NCBI GenBank assembly: GCA_019054805.1 | Contig: JAHQIY010000006.1 | Location: 3,224,001-3,288,000, forward strand | Direction of reading: 5' to 3' | Length of the DNA stretch: 64,000 bases | From: Brachionus manjavacas | Taxonomy: Eukaryota > Rotifera > Eurotatoria > Ploima > Brachionidae | Shown here: piece after piece, positions 48,003 to 64,000 of the stretch | Numbering within the stretch: position 1 is the stretch's first letter | Layout: each line of letters begins with the position of its first letter | The notes under the pieces: generated by a model | Database searches by the model: none | What the model was told of the DNA's origin: nothing | The model's input: only the letters and a program-made list of their open reading frames with translations | Position numbers and translations under genes: made by a program

Positions 48003-48074
48003 GGGGGTATAGCTCAGTGGTAGAGCATTCGACTGCAGATCGAGAGGTCTCCGGTTCAATCCCGGATGCCCCCT
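48003..48074 (+). tRNA. tRNA-Cys (anticodon GCA)
   Basis: A cloverleaf can be drawn by eye: acceptor GGGGGTA (48003-48009) pairs with TGCCCCC (48067-48073), with discriminator T at 48074. The D-arm contains AGCTCAGTGGTAGAGC, the anticodon loop is CTGCAGA with anticodon GCA, and the T-arm is CCGGTTCAATCCCGG. The polymerase III A and B boxes are intact; there is no intron. A T-run at 48076-48082 would serve as the terminator. CCA is not encoded, as expected for a nuclear gene. Confidence 0.97.
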
Positions 48075-48190
48075 TGTTTTTTTATCATTTATTTTCGAAT
48101 TTAAAAAATATCTTTGTATTTTACATAATTTATTTAAACTATATTAATATTTTTTTAAAGATAAAGAACAAAATTTACAAAATCAAAGTC

Positions 48191-49417
<1,227 letters not shown>

Positions 49418-49517
49418 TTATTTCTCAAGGTGTTTTAGCAAATCTTAAAATAGTGGTTTTTAAATTAAGAGAAAAAAACAACTTTTAAACAAAAGTTTTT
49501 ATTTTTTCTTATAAAAT

Positions 49518-51515
49518 TTATTCATCGTCACCATCTTGATCGCCTTGTTCAGTATCGGAAAAACTGTTCTCCGGTATATCATAAATTCTGATGATTGGCT
49601 TTAAAAAAAATCAAAATCTGATTTAAAAAAAATGTTCATTTAGTCTACCTTATTAGGATCTTTCATAATGATATATTTGCCATCCTTCTGCTTATTTAGA
49701 ATATCAATAATGCATCTAACAACGGCCCATGCATTATCAATATTTAAAGCAATTTGTGAGCTAAATTCATTGGGACTAAATTGCTGCATGCCCAAGATAA
49801 CATGCTTGTCTGTTGCACGGGTATTCACTCTGGAAACGAAACCAAATTTTATTTGATCGACACCAGCTAGTAATGAACAAACAGTCCATTTGGCAAGCTT
49901 GCATCCATTGTTTTTAATTTCAGCGGCTAAGACAGCACCTGGCTGCGAGTCCAATTTTTGTCTCCAGTCCAGTCCATTGTTATACTTAAATTAATGATTT
50001 AAAAATTTATTTTTTAATTTTTTTACCAAATTACTTTTGAATCCCATTCGTTCAAAGCTCTAATGTTCAGGAAAATTTTTTCATCGTTTGCAGTAGTCGA
50101 AACAGCATCAATTTCTGATCTAACTATCAATTGAATACCATTTCCCAAATCCCATTTTCGGTATTTATACCCTACCGAAGCAACTTCGCTTTGGTCGCCT
50201 TCAATAAAGGGATTCGGATCTGAAAAACAGAAGCGTTCTTCGTTCATTCGCAAAACCTGTTGAGTTAAATTTTGGTTGATGTAAGTTGCTTCCAAGGCTA
50301 AATTGTGGGGTGAATTAATGCTCTTATCTTCGTCCATTGGCTGCTCAGATGAAGTTTCACTAACAGTCAACAAATCTTTTAAAATAATTAACAACTATTC
50401 ATTAAATATTTTTGAGTGAACTTTACCAAAATTAGAATCATCTCTTTTGTCCAAAAATATTTTATTGCTAATTTTCTTTTAAATTTTTAATAAACTATAA
50501 TTTTCTGAGTCCAATTTTTTTACTTACTGTGACAACAATGTCCCATGGATACACTGAACGACTACAGCACATTAAAGTGGCCAAAATAGAATCAGTGGCG
50601 TACACATTTCCTTCAGCTCTTGACAATGATCTAATCACAGGATCGTCCAAAGTAGTTACTTTATGGTAAACTCTATTGATGCGCTTTAATTTGTTTGCAG
50701 CAGTTTGAACCTTTGTGTTGATACGATCATAGGTCTTGTCAAAATATTCCATCGATCCGCACATTTTCCTAAAATTAAAGTATAAATTTTTACACTTAAT
50801 CTGCTTTGGTTATCGTACAAGTCAACTGGATCATCTACTATTAGACTCAATTTTGACAATCTAGAAAATTCAATTTCTTCAATCACTTTCCAATCGTCAC
50901 CAACTCTTACCGATGGTTCACGCTGCTTCATCTGATTTTTTATTAAGTAATTAAAATTTTATTTAATTTAGATCAAAAAATACATTTCGCATATTGCTTT
51001 GGTATTTTGGTTTAGATTTTTGCTGGACTTTCTGTTGTTTGGTCATTTTGGTATTGACAACGTGGCCTGGCTTCTGGTATTGTTGGGTGTAAGTTTTTCG
51101 CATCATTTTCTTTTTTATAAAAGATTAAAAATTTTGATTAAGAGTCAAAAAATGAGTATACATTTGGATTTGTCCTGAATTTTTTCTGGAAACCTGTTTT
51201 TGCCGCTCGAGTTTGATCAACTAGAGTAAATTGACTTTCATCTTCGTCGTGGAAGTAGGAATATTGACCAACATTTCCGACTGAAAATTGAGATTGGTAC
51301 TTGTTGTAGGTTTTTTTGTCCGTGTGACCGGTTGCAGTCCAATCGGCAATTTTTCCGATTTTATCTGTTTTGGAAAATTTCTGGTATGGCAAATCTTTAT
51401 ATTTGTCAGGTTGATCATTTGGACCCCATCCGAAAGGGTTGTCGTTTACAATCGGTAAGGAAAAAATGCTCAAGTTTTCCACAGAATTATCGTTATCTAT
51501 GACAGCTTCCGGCAT
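49518..51515 (-). CDS. EIF3D: Eukaryotic translation initiation factor 3 subunit D
   Basis: eIF3d is the peripheral eIF3 subunit that can bind the 5' cap of selected mRNAs. Minus-strand exons 51515-51162, 51109-50984, 50931-50819, 50768-50528, 50475-50427, 50375-50035, 49984-49649 and 49598-49518 give 546 residues; human has 548. Conserved blocks in order: [167 protein letters not shown] and [19 protein letters not shown]. The acidic C-terminal tail is short ([13 protein letters not shown]). The exon 5 acceptor at 50476 is chosen because only it keeps the frame and the family spacing. Confidence 0.97.
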
Positions 51516-53468
51516 TATTAATTTTTCCTAAAAATTAGATAAATTGTGAAAATTCTTTAGTTAAATCATGAAACAAAAGCTCTGAGAAATCTTTAATTTT
51601 ATAATAAATTATCAAATTTCATAAAAGAAAGAAAAGTTAAAAAGCATGGTTAAACCAAGTAAAAATTGCAAAAAAAACAATTTTTTTTTATATACGAATG
51701 TATAATTTTAAATTTCTTAAAGTTGCAAATGTTTTATAATGCAAAATTCAATTTAAATTTGTCTTTTATCAAATATTTTGACTTTGTCTCAGAGCTTTAG
51801 AATTTAAATGATCATCAAATTATAAATTTATTGGTAATTAAATCTCATATTTGTATAAATAAATTCTTCTTGTAATTTATTTAATTTATGAAAATCAATT
51901 TAAACAAAATTTGCTAAATAAACTTGAAAAAAATTTTTTTTTCATATTTTTGAATCAAAATTAGGGTTGTTAGTTGAAATAGATTTCGAAATTTTGAAGT
52001 TTTTGAAAAAGTTCACGTTTATTTTCAACTCTACGAAATTTTCTGTCATGAGAAGTTTGAAGTTAAAATATTTTACATCATTAAAGGTTCAAAATTTTAA
52101 TTTAGCACAATTTTATACTTCGAATAGAAATACCCAAATAGAAATTTCAAGTTTAAAATTTAAAATAAAAAATATTTTGTTTTTATTTTTTTTTATTTTT
52201 TTTAAATCGTCTTTTTAAAATAAACAAAGATACATACATTTAGTAAATTTTTGTTGATAATTTAAAAATTTTTGAAATGATTATTGCTTTAAAAAATACT
52301 CTCACTAGCCTTACTTATTCTATTCCGGTTTCAACATTGAGAATAGTATTGGCAAAATAAAAGTTTAATTAAAAAGCCAGATAAACAAAATAAAGCACAC
52401 AATGATTTATCAATTTTTTATTTCCATTAGAGTTTTTTAAATTTATCGAAAAGCATATGATATTATCTTACTATTTAAAATTAACAAGTGTGAAAAAAGC
52501 TAGTTTTGACACATAAAAAATTCAAAAAAAAAATTTTTCCCACGGCCTAAAAATATCAAAAAGTAAAAATCAACCACAATTTTTCACACATTTTATGCAA
52601 TAATCTATAACAAAAGACAGTAATCTCAGCGTATTATTTTATTTTATTTATTTTGTTACTGCATCAATCAAATTAAAAAATGAACCGAAACAAAGATTAT
52701 CAATTTACGTTACAACAAATGATTAGAAGATACGTCAACTATGGTACTAATATTAGAATTATATATATATATATATTCAATTTCATTTTAATTAATGTCA
52801 AACTAATAGATGAAAATGAGAATTATCTATTGTACAACAAAACTTGATCGTGTTTATATTAATTTTACCATAATGGTAAGATAACGTATTAAAAAATCTT
52901 TTTAGATTTTGAACCTAAAATAAGAGAATCCATCATATTTTATGCTTGAAATGATTTATTTATTATTAAAGTGATTTTAAAATTCTTTTCTCTTATTTTT
53001 GATCTCTACATAATAATTTATTAGTGATTAGAAAAATTTCAATCTCAGGAATTAATTTAATCTTTAATTTTAATAAAGAAAAATAAAGATATTCAATTCA
53101 ATTGATAATGCCTCCATTTTAAAAACTTTATAATATTTCTTTCAATTCATTGAATTTTTTAAAAGTTAAAAAAAATTATTTTTAGATTTTTTTATTTATC
53201 GGACGACTTCAAACTTTAGTAAAAAAATTGCTATTCAGGGTCAAATTATGCTTTAAGAGATAAAAATTAGAGCAAGTATGATATTTAAAGGAACTTCTCT
53301 TATACGCTTTGATCCATTTTCGAATTCATTTAACTATTTTTAAACTAATTTCATAATTTATATAAGTAAATTACGAAAGAGATAAAAATCAAAGTCGTAT
53401 TTATTTGATATAAAAATTTCTAAATCTATCTCGAGAAACGAAAACTCAGGCGAAATTTTCAAAAAGCA
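51516..53468. other. Intergenic between divergent genes
   Basis: Separates the 5' ends of eIF3d (leftwards) and the second cathepsin gene (rightwards), so both promoters should lie here. AT-rich, with an AT dinucleotide run near 52760-52776. I see no supported gene or RNA. Confidence 0.5.
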
Positions 53469-55173
<1,705 letters not shown>

Positions 55174-55620
55174 ATATAATTTTAATTAAAATTAACTAAC
55201 AGTTTCAGATTTAAGTCATCAAGCTCTAGCTCACTTAAAGAAAGTAATTCGGAATCAAATTTGGAAACAGAATCTAGCGCTGATGGATGCAATTTAAAAA
55301 AATTATTCAACAGCGTTTTGAAAATGTTGAATTTTAAATTTTAATTTTTTAACGATTTTTTTATACAATTTTTAAAAAGTATCAAATAAAGCTTTAAAGT
55401 TATTGAAATTAGGAAAAAAATTTCAAATTAAGAATAGTGTTTGTTAATTAAAAATTTATTTGTTTTTTATCTTTTATTTATTATTCAAATTTTTTTCAAT
55501 GAAACGACCTTATATTATTAAAAATTAATTTTATTGCTTTTCTTAAAATTCTTCTAAACAATCTATTTAAAAAAAAATAAGTTTTTTGTATCAAACATAT
55601 TTACAACAGAAAAAAAAAAT
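55174..55620. other. Intergenic between convergent genes
   Basis: Spacer between cathepsin 2 and PKG, whose 3' ends face each other. 55216-55344 contains an open serine- and glutamate-rich frame (SSSSSLKESNSESNLE and more, to a TAA), discussed as a finding; I could not connect it to the cathepsin frame by normal splicing. Confidence 0.45.
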
Positions 55621-58600
55621 TTAAAATGAGAAGTCCCATCCAGATAGATCATCCTCGGGATCTGGTTCATCATCTTCAGGATATTTATCGAAATTATTCA
55701 AATCGGTATTGTCTAGAACTTTGGGAATAAAGGGAGCTTCTAGAGAACCATTTCTTAAATTTTCCCAACTAAAGCCTTCGAACCATCGGTGTTTTTGTAC
55801 ATCTTTGATTCCACCTCGCTGATATCCTAACCGGTCAACAGCATTTTCTCGACACAATCTTTTAATTAAAGTGCCGGCTATTTTAGGAATTTTGCGTGGA
55901 AAATCAACTGCCTCAATTCCTTTCAGAATCAAGTTGTAAGTGCTCATAGGATCATTGCCTGAAAATGGTGGATTTCCACTCAATAATTCATAAATCAAAA
56001 TACCAACACTCCAATAATCAGCTCCAATATCGTGCCCTTTGTTTAAGATAATTTCAGGAGCAACATACTCAGGAGTACCTAGTTTATAATATTAATTTTT
56101 GAAAATAAAAAAATATAAATCCTTGTTAACCGATGCTCTAATTTTATGTTGAATGCTATTGAAAATAAGTAAAAAATATTTGAATTTCATGTATTTTTTC
56201 TGGTTTGTAAAATTCAATAAGCTAAATTAGTTAATTTCATTTAGCTAAATTAATTTTTTTTGTTATAATTAGTAACTTAGAACTAATTATAACTAATTCA
56301 TTTATATATATATGTATAGCTATTAATATGTATTCAAACTTTAAGCATAAATACTAAAGGCATTTCAATAAACAATCATTAAACTTAATAAAAATAAAAT
56401 AAAATATTAGCAGATCTATTTATTATCTATCTATAATTTATTTATTTTTAGTTTACAAAAAATAATTAAAAAATGGTAGAGCTTGAGTTTAAATAACAGA
56501 TTTTTAAAATCATTAACAAAACTAGATAATTATTTTTTAATTTAAAAGGAATTAAAGAAATTATCTAAAAAATAATCTGAATTTTTGGTAAATTAATCTC
56601 ATCAGTTTAAATTACATCTGTGCAATTACAGGTCTTTGTGAATAAATCAATTACTCTATTTTGGGTATCTATTAAGATCCTAAATTAAAATCGAAGTTAA
56701 ATAACCAGTGATGCTGTTTATTTATTAATATCAAAAAGCTTTCTTTTCTTTCATTGAATTAAAAAATTTTTTCCTGTATTAACTGTTACTGTTAAGTTTT
56801 ATTTTTGATACATTTCATTATTACAAATTAAAAGATTCTATCTTAGATTTTTTAAATTATAGATGATGTCTTTAGTAAAAAAGCTTAAGTATGGTATAGA
56901 AGTCTTTTTCCGCAAGCCGCTGTTTACAGTAGTTTTTTCTTATTAATTGTATTATATTATATAATTTCTACTTTTTTAATAATAAAACATAGATTAAAAA
57001 ATATAATTCAGTTTCAACGTAGAGATAAACAAATAAAAAAGAATGGACTAAAATTGGTATTTAAATTTCAGTACAAAATAAAAAAAATAAAAAAGCTTTT
57101 TTTTCTTAAAGTTAAATATTAATACCAAATGGTGAAACATACATTAAACTCAAATATATTGAAATTTTATTTCTGATAAATTTATATTGTTTTATCAGAA
57201 TTAGTTAATTTATGTAACTTTGTATTTTTAATTTTGTTGCATTCATAGAACTAATTTTGAGCTTCTGGATAAAAAGTCATCATTTTATTTTGTGGAAGAA
57301 CCATTATCTAGTCAAAAAATTAAAAATGTAATTTATAACTGAAATTGTTTTCGTAAATAACCTTAAATTTTTTATACATATTTTTTTTAAATTAGAATTT
57401 AGTTACAAAGATTAGAAATGAAAATCTAAAATAAAAACTAATAATCAGTGAGAAGTGCTAGTGTCGTTAATTTTCTTTTTTAAATGATTAAAAATTTATA
57501 ACATTTAAATAAGAGACATCTTTTAGCAAGTGTTAATTTTAATTAGCAAAACATACCACAAAAAGTCCATGTTTTTTTTCCATGACCGATTTTTTTGGCA
57601 AAACCGAAATCAACCAATTTGCAGTAGCCTTTGGCATTTAACATGATATTCTCAGGCTTAAGATCGCGATATACAATTCCTTTTGAGTGCAAATAAGTCA
57701 AAGCTTCAATTACGCATGCTGTATAGAATTTTGTATCATATTCCTCAAAAGATCCTTTTTCTCTCAATAGACTCCAGAGTTCTCCACCCAAACAAACTTC
57801 CAATAATAGATAAAGATATTTTCTATCCTTAAAAGTCTTATACAACCGCGCAATAAAATGTGATCTAGCTTCTAGCATTATATTTCTTTCATTTAAAACA
57901 TGATCCTGCTGTTTGGTTTGAACAATATATTGTTTTTTAAGAGTTTTTAGTGCATATGTTCTTAGATCACGTGTATTTCGCACAAGCTCAACTCGTCCAA
58001 AGCCACCAACCCCCAGAGTGCCAATTATTTCAAACTCAGCTAAACGAATACCAACTAGATCAAGTTCCTCGTCATCCTCTAGGGTTAATAGTTGAGTTTG
58101 AGCTCGTTTATACATTTTTATTGACTCAACTCGTTTCAAGTTAGAGAATTCATTATCGTTCACAAATTGCTTATAATACTGACGATCTAAAACTAAACAT
58201 GTCACACCATTGGGGTCATCTGCTATTACATTAAATGGTCTTGTCTCTTCGCTTTAATTAAATAATTAAAACTATATTGGAAAAATAATAAATTTTACCC
58301 TTGAAGAGCATTTTCTCCGAAATGTTCACCGCGATTTAGATATTTTATAAATTTGGGAGTGTCCCATTTAGATGCACTTTTAGTTACTTTAGCTCTTCCT
58401 TTGCTTATTATGTAAAAAGTATCGCCTTTGGCAAATTGACGAACAATAAAATCATTCATATTGTAAGAACACTAAAATGAAATATTTAAAATTTTTATTT
58501 TTATAAAAAAAGAGAGACAAATGATTAAAAAAATCATTCAAATCTTATTTTTATTTCGAGATCAACCGAGATTAACATTTTAAGTCAACTAAGAAAAAAT

Positions 58601-60054
58601 AAACATTCGCTAATTCTCAATTTTATTTTTTTGATAAATGCTTGACTTGCTAAATTTGAACATAGACTATTTGTTTTATTAATCTTAACAGCTAACTTTA
58701 GTCTATAAGACCCGCCAAACTAAACTAGGCCGATTATTGATATTTTGCTTAAAAATTAGGATGAATTTTTTGAAAAGACTAGGCTTAAATTTGGAGTATG
58801 TAATCATTAATTTTTTATTAAGTAAGCATTTTTAAATTTTATTATTAGCTGAAAATTTGAACTAAAACAATCAAAAATTACCTCGTCAACTTTATCGATG
58901 AGTTTTGAAATAATATCTTCTCTGACACCTTGAAAGGCTGGTATACTTAACACAAATAGATAATTTTTGAATAAAATAACTTAAAACTAAAAGCTACTTT
59001 TTTAATAAATCCATGTATTCTTCGTGTTTTTCCATACCGGATCTCATCATAATAACTTGGAAAGTAGTGCGATCTATGGCCCATAGTTTACACAAAGTTA
59101 AGGCTAGTTATCAAATGAATTTAATCAAAAAGTATTGCTAGTATTTTGTATACCTCTAATGGAAGCCGTCCGGGTGCAATTGTACAATATGGCCAGCTCA
59201 CCAAATACTTTACCGGAACTCATAGTACATAAAAGCTTGGAATTTTTGGTTACCTCAACACGACCATCTTAATTCAAGAAAAATAAAAATTTTTTTTGAA
59301 AAAAAAATATCACTTACCTTCAATGATATAAACACTGTTTCCAACATCGCCTTCCTTGATTATAATACTTTCTTTGGGGAATTCAACTGGATACATGCAA
59401 TTGACAATACAATCGATTTGATCAATTTCCAAATTTTTCATAAAATCATTTTCATAAATGCTGTTGGTCAAAAATTCGTTGGTCCTTAAAAAAGTTATTT
59501 TTTTTTTACTATTTTTAGTTTTTAAATTAAATCTACTCTTGGCTCTTCGGATATTCTTTTAATGAAATCTTTTCTTTTGTCTTATTGTTAAATCTATTTT
59601 GAGCTGATTCACCTGAGATGGCAATACGTTTTGATTTTAAATTTGTTTGTAGCTGCAAATGTTTGATTTCTATTTTGGGTGTTGGTTTATTGCTGGTGGG
59701 TGCTGGATGATTTTTTAAAACATTTGTCTGATTTTTTAAAATTCCATTTGATTTTATATCTAAAATTCCATTTTGGACTGGTTTATGAGCATTTTCTTTG
59801 TATTTGTTTAATTCTTGTCTTAGACTTAGTAACTCGGATTCAAGTTTAACGATATAGGAGTCTTTTTCTTTGATTAGACTATCTTTGAGCAATATAATTT
59901 CATCTTTTTTGACAATACCAGTCTCAATTTCTTTTATAAACAAGTCTTTTTCTTCCATTTCGGCCTGGTAAATTCTCATTTTTCTTTCCAAATCCTCAAT
60001 TAACTTTGTTTTGTCTCTCAAGGAGACTCTCAAGTCATGTAATGTAAGACTCAT
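55621..60054 (-). CDS. PRKG1: cGMP-dependent protein kinase type I-like (PKG)
   Basis: Cytosolic serine/threonine kinase activated by cGMP. Minus-strand exons 60054-59537, 59484-59318, 59267-59154, 59103-58998, 58945-58882, 58471-58299, 58251-57557 and 56078-55621 give 764 residues. Order: N-terminal leucine-zipper coiled coil (about residues 10-85, with [20 protein letters not shown]), inhibitory segment KRIAISGES near residue 145, CNB-A domain with the intact phosphate cassette [20 protein letters not shown] with [18 protein letters not shown], then the AGC kinase domain ([52 protein letters not shown]) and an AGC tail ending SGWDFSF. The B site has Pro where vertebrate PKG has a Thr that helps select cGMP. 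A 1,478-base intron (56079-57556) splits the activation segment inside FCG-TPEY. An upstream in-frame ATG is absent; the chosen start is the first. Confidence 0.95.
56079..57556. other. Large PKG intron
   Basis: 1,478 bases, by far the longest intron of the PKG gene. AT-rich, without coding frames, inverted repeats or other structure that I can support. Confidence 0.6.
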
Positions 60055-63000
60055 ATTTAGCTTTTGTTGCACCAAAACCGATCAAGTCTGATATCAGCCA
60101 AAAATCAACATTTCAGAGTCTAAATAAAGTTAAGTTAGTTAAATAAAAAAAGTTCGAAAATAATTCAAACGCGTTTTGTTAGTTAATTTAATATTTGAAA
60201 ATGATTTATTATTATTTAATAATTTGAAAAAAATCAATTTGGATACAAGATGAATAGATAAAAGGCTTGGTAATGAAAAATTTACCAACAAGATGAAAAC
60301 TATTCAACATAAGGTAACCCATAATCATTAATTAATAGATACACATTTGGCATATTAAGCAAAGGAAATGCGTTATGTTTCTTGCTTTAATCTATAACAG
60401 GAGTTAACTAGAAAAAGAAAATTGAGAGAGTATCAAGACTTTTCCGAATGATTGGATGAGTTTCAAATTTCATATAAAATTTTAAGCAAATTAATAAATT
60501 CGTTTTATATTTTATTCCATTGACTTGCTCGAGTTTTTATACCTAACTTGAAGCTGCTTGAATGATAATTTATTTTGAATTATTTTTTAAGATAATTCAA
60601 GTGAAGAAATAATTTGTTCAATTGTTTTCTTGTTTTAAAACTGCTTTAGATAAAATACTGAATCCAGTTTGAGAGAGAAGTTTTATACATTCTGCTCATA
60701 ATGTCGAAACCAAAATATTTCGCCAAAAGATAAAACGAGATTTGATGAAAACTAATCTTTTGGCTGATTATTCTTGATTTAAAATTCATGAAAATATTTG
60801 AATTAGATTTAAAATCTTTTAGCTCAAGGATTTTGTTGTCAACAAATTCAATTTCCTCAATAACTAAATTAAATCATCAGTTTGCTTGAAAAATATTAAA
60901 TTTAAAGCCGTCTTTTTCTTATTAATTATTTTTATCTGACTTAAGTAGACATTTCAAGTAACTAGATGAAGACAAAAAAGGAAATTAAATCTCAAAAATA
61001 ATCAGAAATTTAAATCAAACGCAAACTAGGTTTATATCTCAACTTTTGAATTAAATCAAATTTTAGATTGAAAAAATGATCCAAAAAATTAGAATTTTTT
61101 ATTAAACTTGCTTCCAAAAAAAAAGATAAGACTAATTTTCAGACCGTTGATTAAAGCAGATGTTTTGTAGAGTTTTGAGTACCGTTTATCGGATATTTGT
61201 ATCTTGTTTATCTAGTTTTTTAAGACAAAAGGTTAAGAAGCTTGCTGATTGCTAAATCAGTAAATGAAGTACAGTAAAATTGGTTATTTTAACCATAAAC
61301 AATATCTGACGTGGTATAAAATTTTGGTAAACATTGAATTCAAGAGGGATTAAGATAATTCGATAAATTATCTTTTTCTTATGATTAAATAGAATCAATG
61401 CGATATAAACAAAATAAAAATCAATTTAGAAAAAAAAGTAATTATTTGACAAATAAACCTTTTCCGATTAGGCTGTTCAAATCATATAATAAAAATTATC
61501 TATCGCAATTCTTTTTAAAATCTAGATAAAATCAATGCTATTTTAAATTAAACATTGAACAAATTTTCGATTATCATGATTAAAGAATATTCAATACATA
61601 TAAAACTTGTTAAAAGCGTTTACCATTCATTATGAAAAAATATTTGATTTTTTGATTAAGGTTTATAATAAAAATGGCTAAAAATTGCGTAATATAAGAA
61701 TATTTCTTAATTAATATACTCTAACTATTTTTACGTCATAAATACTGAGTTTGAAGCTTTGGCATGATCCAAGCCTGAACTCATTTAAAAAAAAATCGTT
61801 TACCTAGTTGGAATTTTTTTTCTCTTTAGTAAAGTATTTAATTTCTTTTACGAACTATAATTTAAAATTAAGAAATGAACTATTAAAAAAAATCACTAAA
61901 ATAAATTGAAATATTTTTGTTTAATTGATAAATTTTTACGTGTTTTGTTACCTTGAAAGAAAAAAAATAATTGATAAATTCAATATCCTAATTTATTAGC
62001 CTTGTACTGATAAGTTTTTTATTTTTTTTTTAAGACTTAATCAAGTGCAATTATTTAGATGAAAATTTAATCCAAAAAAATAGAATCGTAAAATTTAAAT
62101 TTTTTTTTCAAATTAAACTATTCACTGAATTTGAATCAATTTCTGCTCTGATATTCCCTAACAAATCATGCCAAGGTCAATAGACAACATTTTGATCATA
62201 ATCGTCCGTGAACGTGAACTAAGGTTCTTAATTCGTCAATAAAATAATAATTTTGGATACACTTATTCGCAAAAAGAATATGGTATTTTTCAAAATTAGC
62301 TTTTCAAAAATTCAAAACAGTCTTTTAAAAATTTTAAATTAATGTCTTAAACAAGTAAACTTCTTTGTTTGAAATAAAAAAATTCTATTATGAAAAAATA
62401 AATATGAAAATGTCTAAATAAGTTTGAAAAAATTATTTGATTATTTAAAGATCCTTGTTTTTTCTCTTTGAATTTTTTTATTTAATTTATTTTCCAATAA
62501 TTAAATAAAATCTGTTAAGTTTTAAAAATGCATTTAAAGCAAAATTTAATCAAATCCATATTAATCGAATTATTGAAAATAGTGACAAGTCGCTTTTCAA
62601 TAGAAATTAAAAATAAATACTTAAAATCTATTGAGGAAAGAGCTGGATTTCGAACAAAAATTTGTGATGTGTTTGTTGTTCTTGAAAAATCGATGTTTTT
62701 AGTTATCTGTAAAGTATATTAAAAATGTTTAACCAAGGATTCAATTTACTTAAATAAAGGTTCAGATCAATTTCACCGGTATACTGAATGGATGAATGGA
62801 TGAATTAATCCATGTTAGCAGTAAAATTCTATGAAACTAGAATAAGTGAATTGAAATGCATATTTGTTCTCTTAGAGCTCAAAATCGATCTTTAAATGAA
62901 ATTAATTTGATCGATTTTTTTCCTGATGTTTTTTTTAAACAAGACTCCAATCTGCATGATGCAGTCATTCTAAATGATTGTTCTAATAGGAAAAGTTGTT

Positions 63001-64000
63001 TATTCAAAGAAAACAAGCTACCTTCTAGGATTTATTTCTTGAGCAAAATAAATTACAAGTTATTGATTGTGTAGAAATTAATATGATAACCATTTTTTTC
63101 TTATCCACATAAAGCGAGCACTTTGTATAAATAAATAATACTAAGCACACTAAAACTTACAATTATAAAAAATTAGTTCAAAAAAATGCCTAGAGTCAAA
63201 CTTTAAACAATTAAGCTAAATTACTTGTTTAACCTATGAAAAAAAGTCGAGTTATCTATCAAAAACTTGGATTAAAATGCCAAGATTTTGAAAAAAATTT
63301 AATTCTTACCTCAGACGGTGTTGGATTTTCAAAAAAAAACATATTTCATATTGGAAGGTTGTTGTAATTTTAATCGAAAATGAACAGCTTGAGAACATTA
63401 AATGCCTGTAGAATAAAATGAGAATTTTTGTGATGCCTAGACTTGATATAAAATGCTTCCTAATCTAATTTGAGAGCTTTTCAATTTTTTATTAAATATC
63501 AAATTACTTTTGTCTAATAATCTTTTGAATAGGGCGCTGGAAGATAAATGTTTTTATTTAAGAAATTTTAACAAAAACAAGTAGCTTTTACATTTTAATT
63601 TACTTGCGTCAATATTTCTATTCTGAAATATGGCTTTGAATAGAAAACTAGCGTTTTTGAGATTAAATGCCTTTCTAACAAGCTAATTTAATTTAGCATA
63701 AATTTTAATTTGTATTTTTTTTTGTAAATTTAAATTTCATTACAAAGAAGGATTCCAAATGAAAGCTTGATCTAAAGGCAAATCTTTGATTTAACAAATA
63801 TTTCAATTCGACGCTTCCTTTATTTATGTTCTTGGAAAAAATCACTGCTCCAGAGAAATAGCGTGTAAGTCCGATGACGTAATCAAGGATGTGCTATCTA
63901 TTTAAGATAGATTTTTTTTGTTTAGTAGAGTAGAAAAATATTCCTAATAAAGCTACTTTTTAGAATCAGAATTTGTATTCTGGTTGATGAAAGTTGTGTA
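60055..64000. other. Gene-poor region upstream of PKG
   Basis: Nearly 4 kb of AT-rich DNA beyond the first PKG exon seen here. It should hold the PKG promoter, perhaps with alternative first exons (vertebrate PKG I uses two), but I cannot identify any. Short frames at 62528-62722 and 62856-63074 resemble no family and lack support. Confidence 0.45.

Noticed and set aside
62528-63074. Two short plus-strand frames (64 and 72 codons) upstream of PKG
   Set aside because: No recognisable motif and no in-frame extension through plausible splice sites.

Overview
The window looks like a piece of nuclear DNA from a small-genome, very AT-rich animal. It has about a dozen single-copy animal genes on both strands, many introns of only about 45 to 75 bases with plain GT...AG ends, polyadenylation signals, one tRNA gene and decayed retro- and DNA transposons. 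The gene set (an SLC6 transporter of the GABA/taurine type, cGMP-dependent protein kinase, a GARP-type VPS52, AP-3 mu, a PDCD7-like U11/U12 snRNP protein) is metazoan. A rotifer or another compact AT-rich invertebrate would fit, but that is a guess; no sequence here fixes the phylum.

Layout. 1-1082 (+) is the 3' part of F-actin capping protein alpha; 2217-2862 (-) is DENR. 3-7.6 kb is gene-poor, with a dispersed repeat and two dead LINE 3' ends. 7666-9932 (+) holds COX6C and then AP-3 mu; 10270-14058 (+) is TBCCD1, with a long intron carrying a perfect 58-base inverted repeat. 17666-20909 (-) is an SLC6 transporter; 20.9-26.1 kb is gene-free apart from foldback elements. 26161-27944 (+) is an SLC45-type sugar transporter. 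28.3-29.7 kb is a nest of transposon debris (Tc1-like fragment, hAT-like MITE, LINE fragment). 31398-33374 (-) is intronless BiP. 34.1-35.0 kb is a dead Tc1/mariner element, and 35568-38550 is a LINE flanked by identical 102-base direct repeats. 39842-43329 (+) is VPS52; 43552-45716 (+) a cysteine-rich membrane protein; 46566-47901 (-) the PDCD7-like gene; 48003-48074 (+) tRNA-Cys. 48191-49297 (-) is a cathepsin L, 49518-51515 (-) eIF3d, 53469-55173 (+) a second, heavily split cathepsin L-like gene, and 55621-60054 (-) PKG. The last 3.9 kb shows no gene I can support.

The genes are mostly unrelated housekeeping genes, so there is no operon-like module. Themes that recur are membrane traffic (AP-3, VPS52, BiP, lysosomal cathepsins) and translation (DENR, eIF3d, tRNA-Cys). 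I built exon models by hand from frame continuity and family conservation. Nearly every model closes in frame; the SLC6 gene does not, by one base. I did not find an obviously new multi-gene system. The most interesting items are the long LINE direct repeats, a 10-base microexon carrying a protease's catalytic cysteine, replaced ligand-site residues in the SLC6 and PKG proteins, and the family of palindromic elements.
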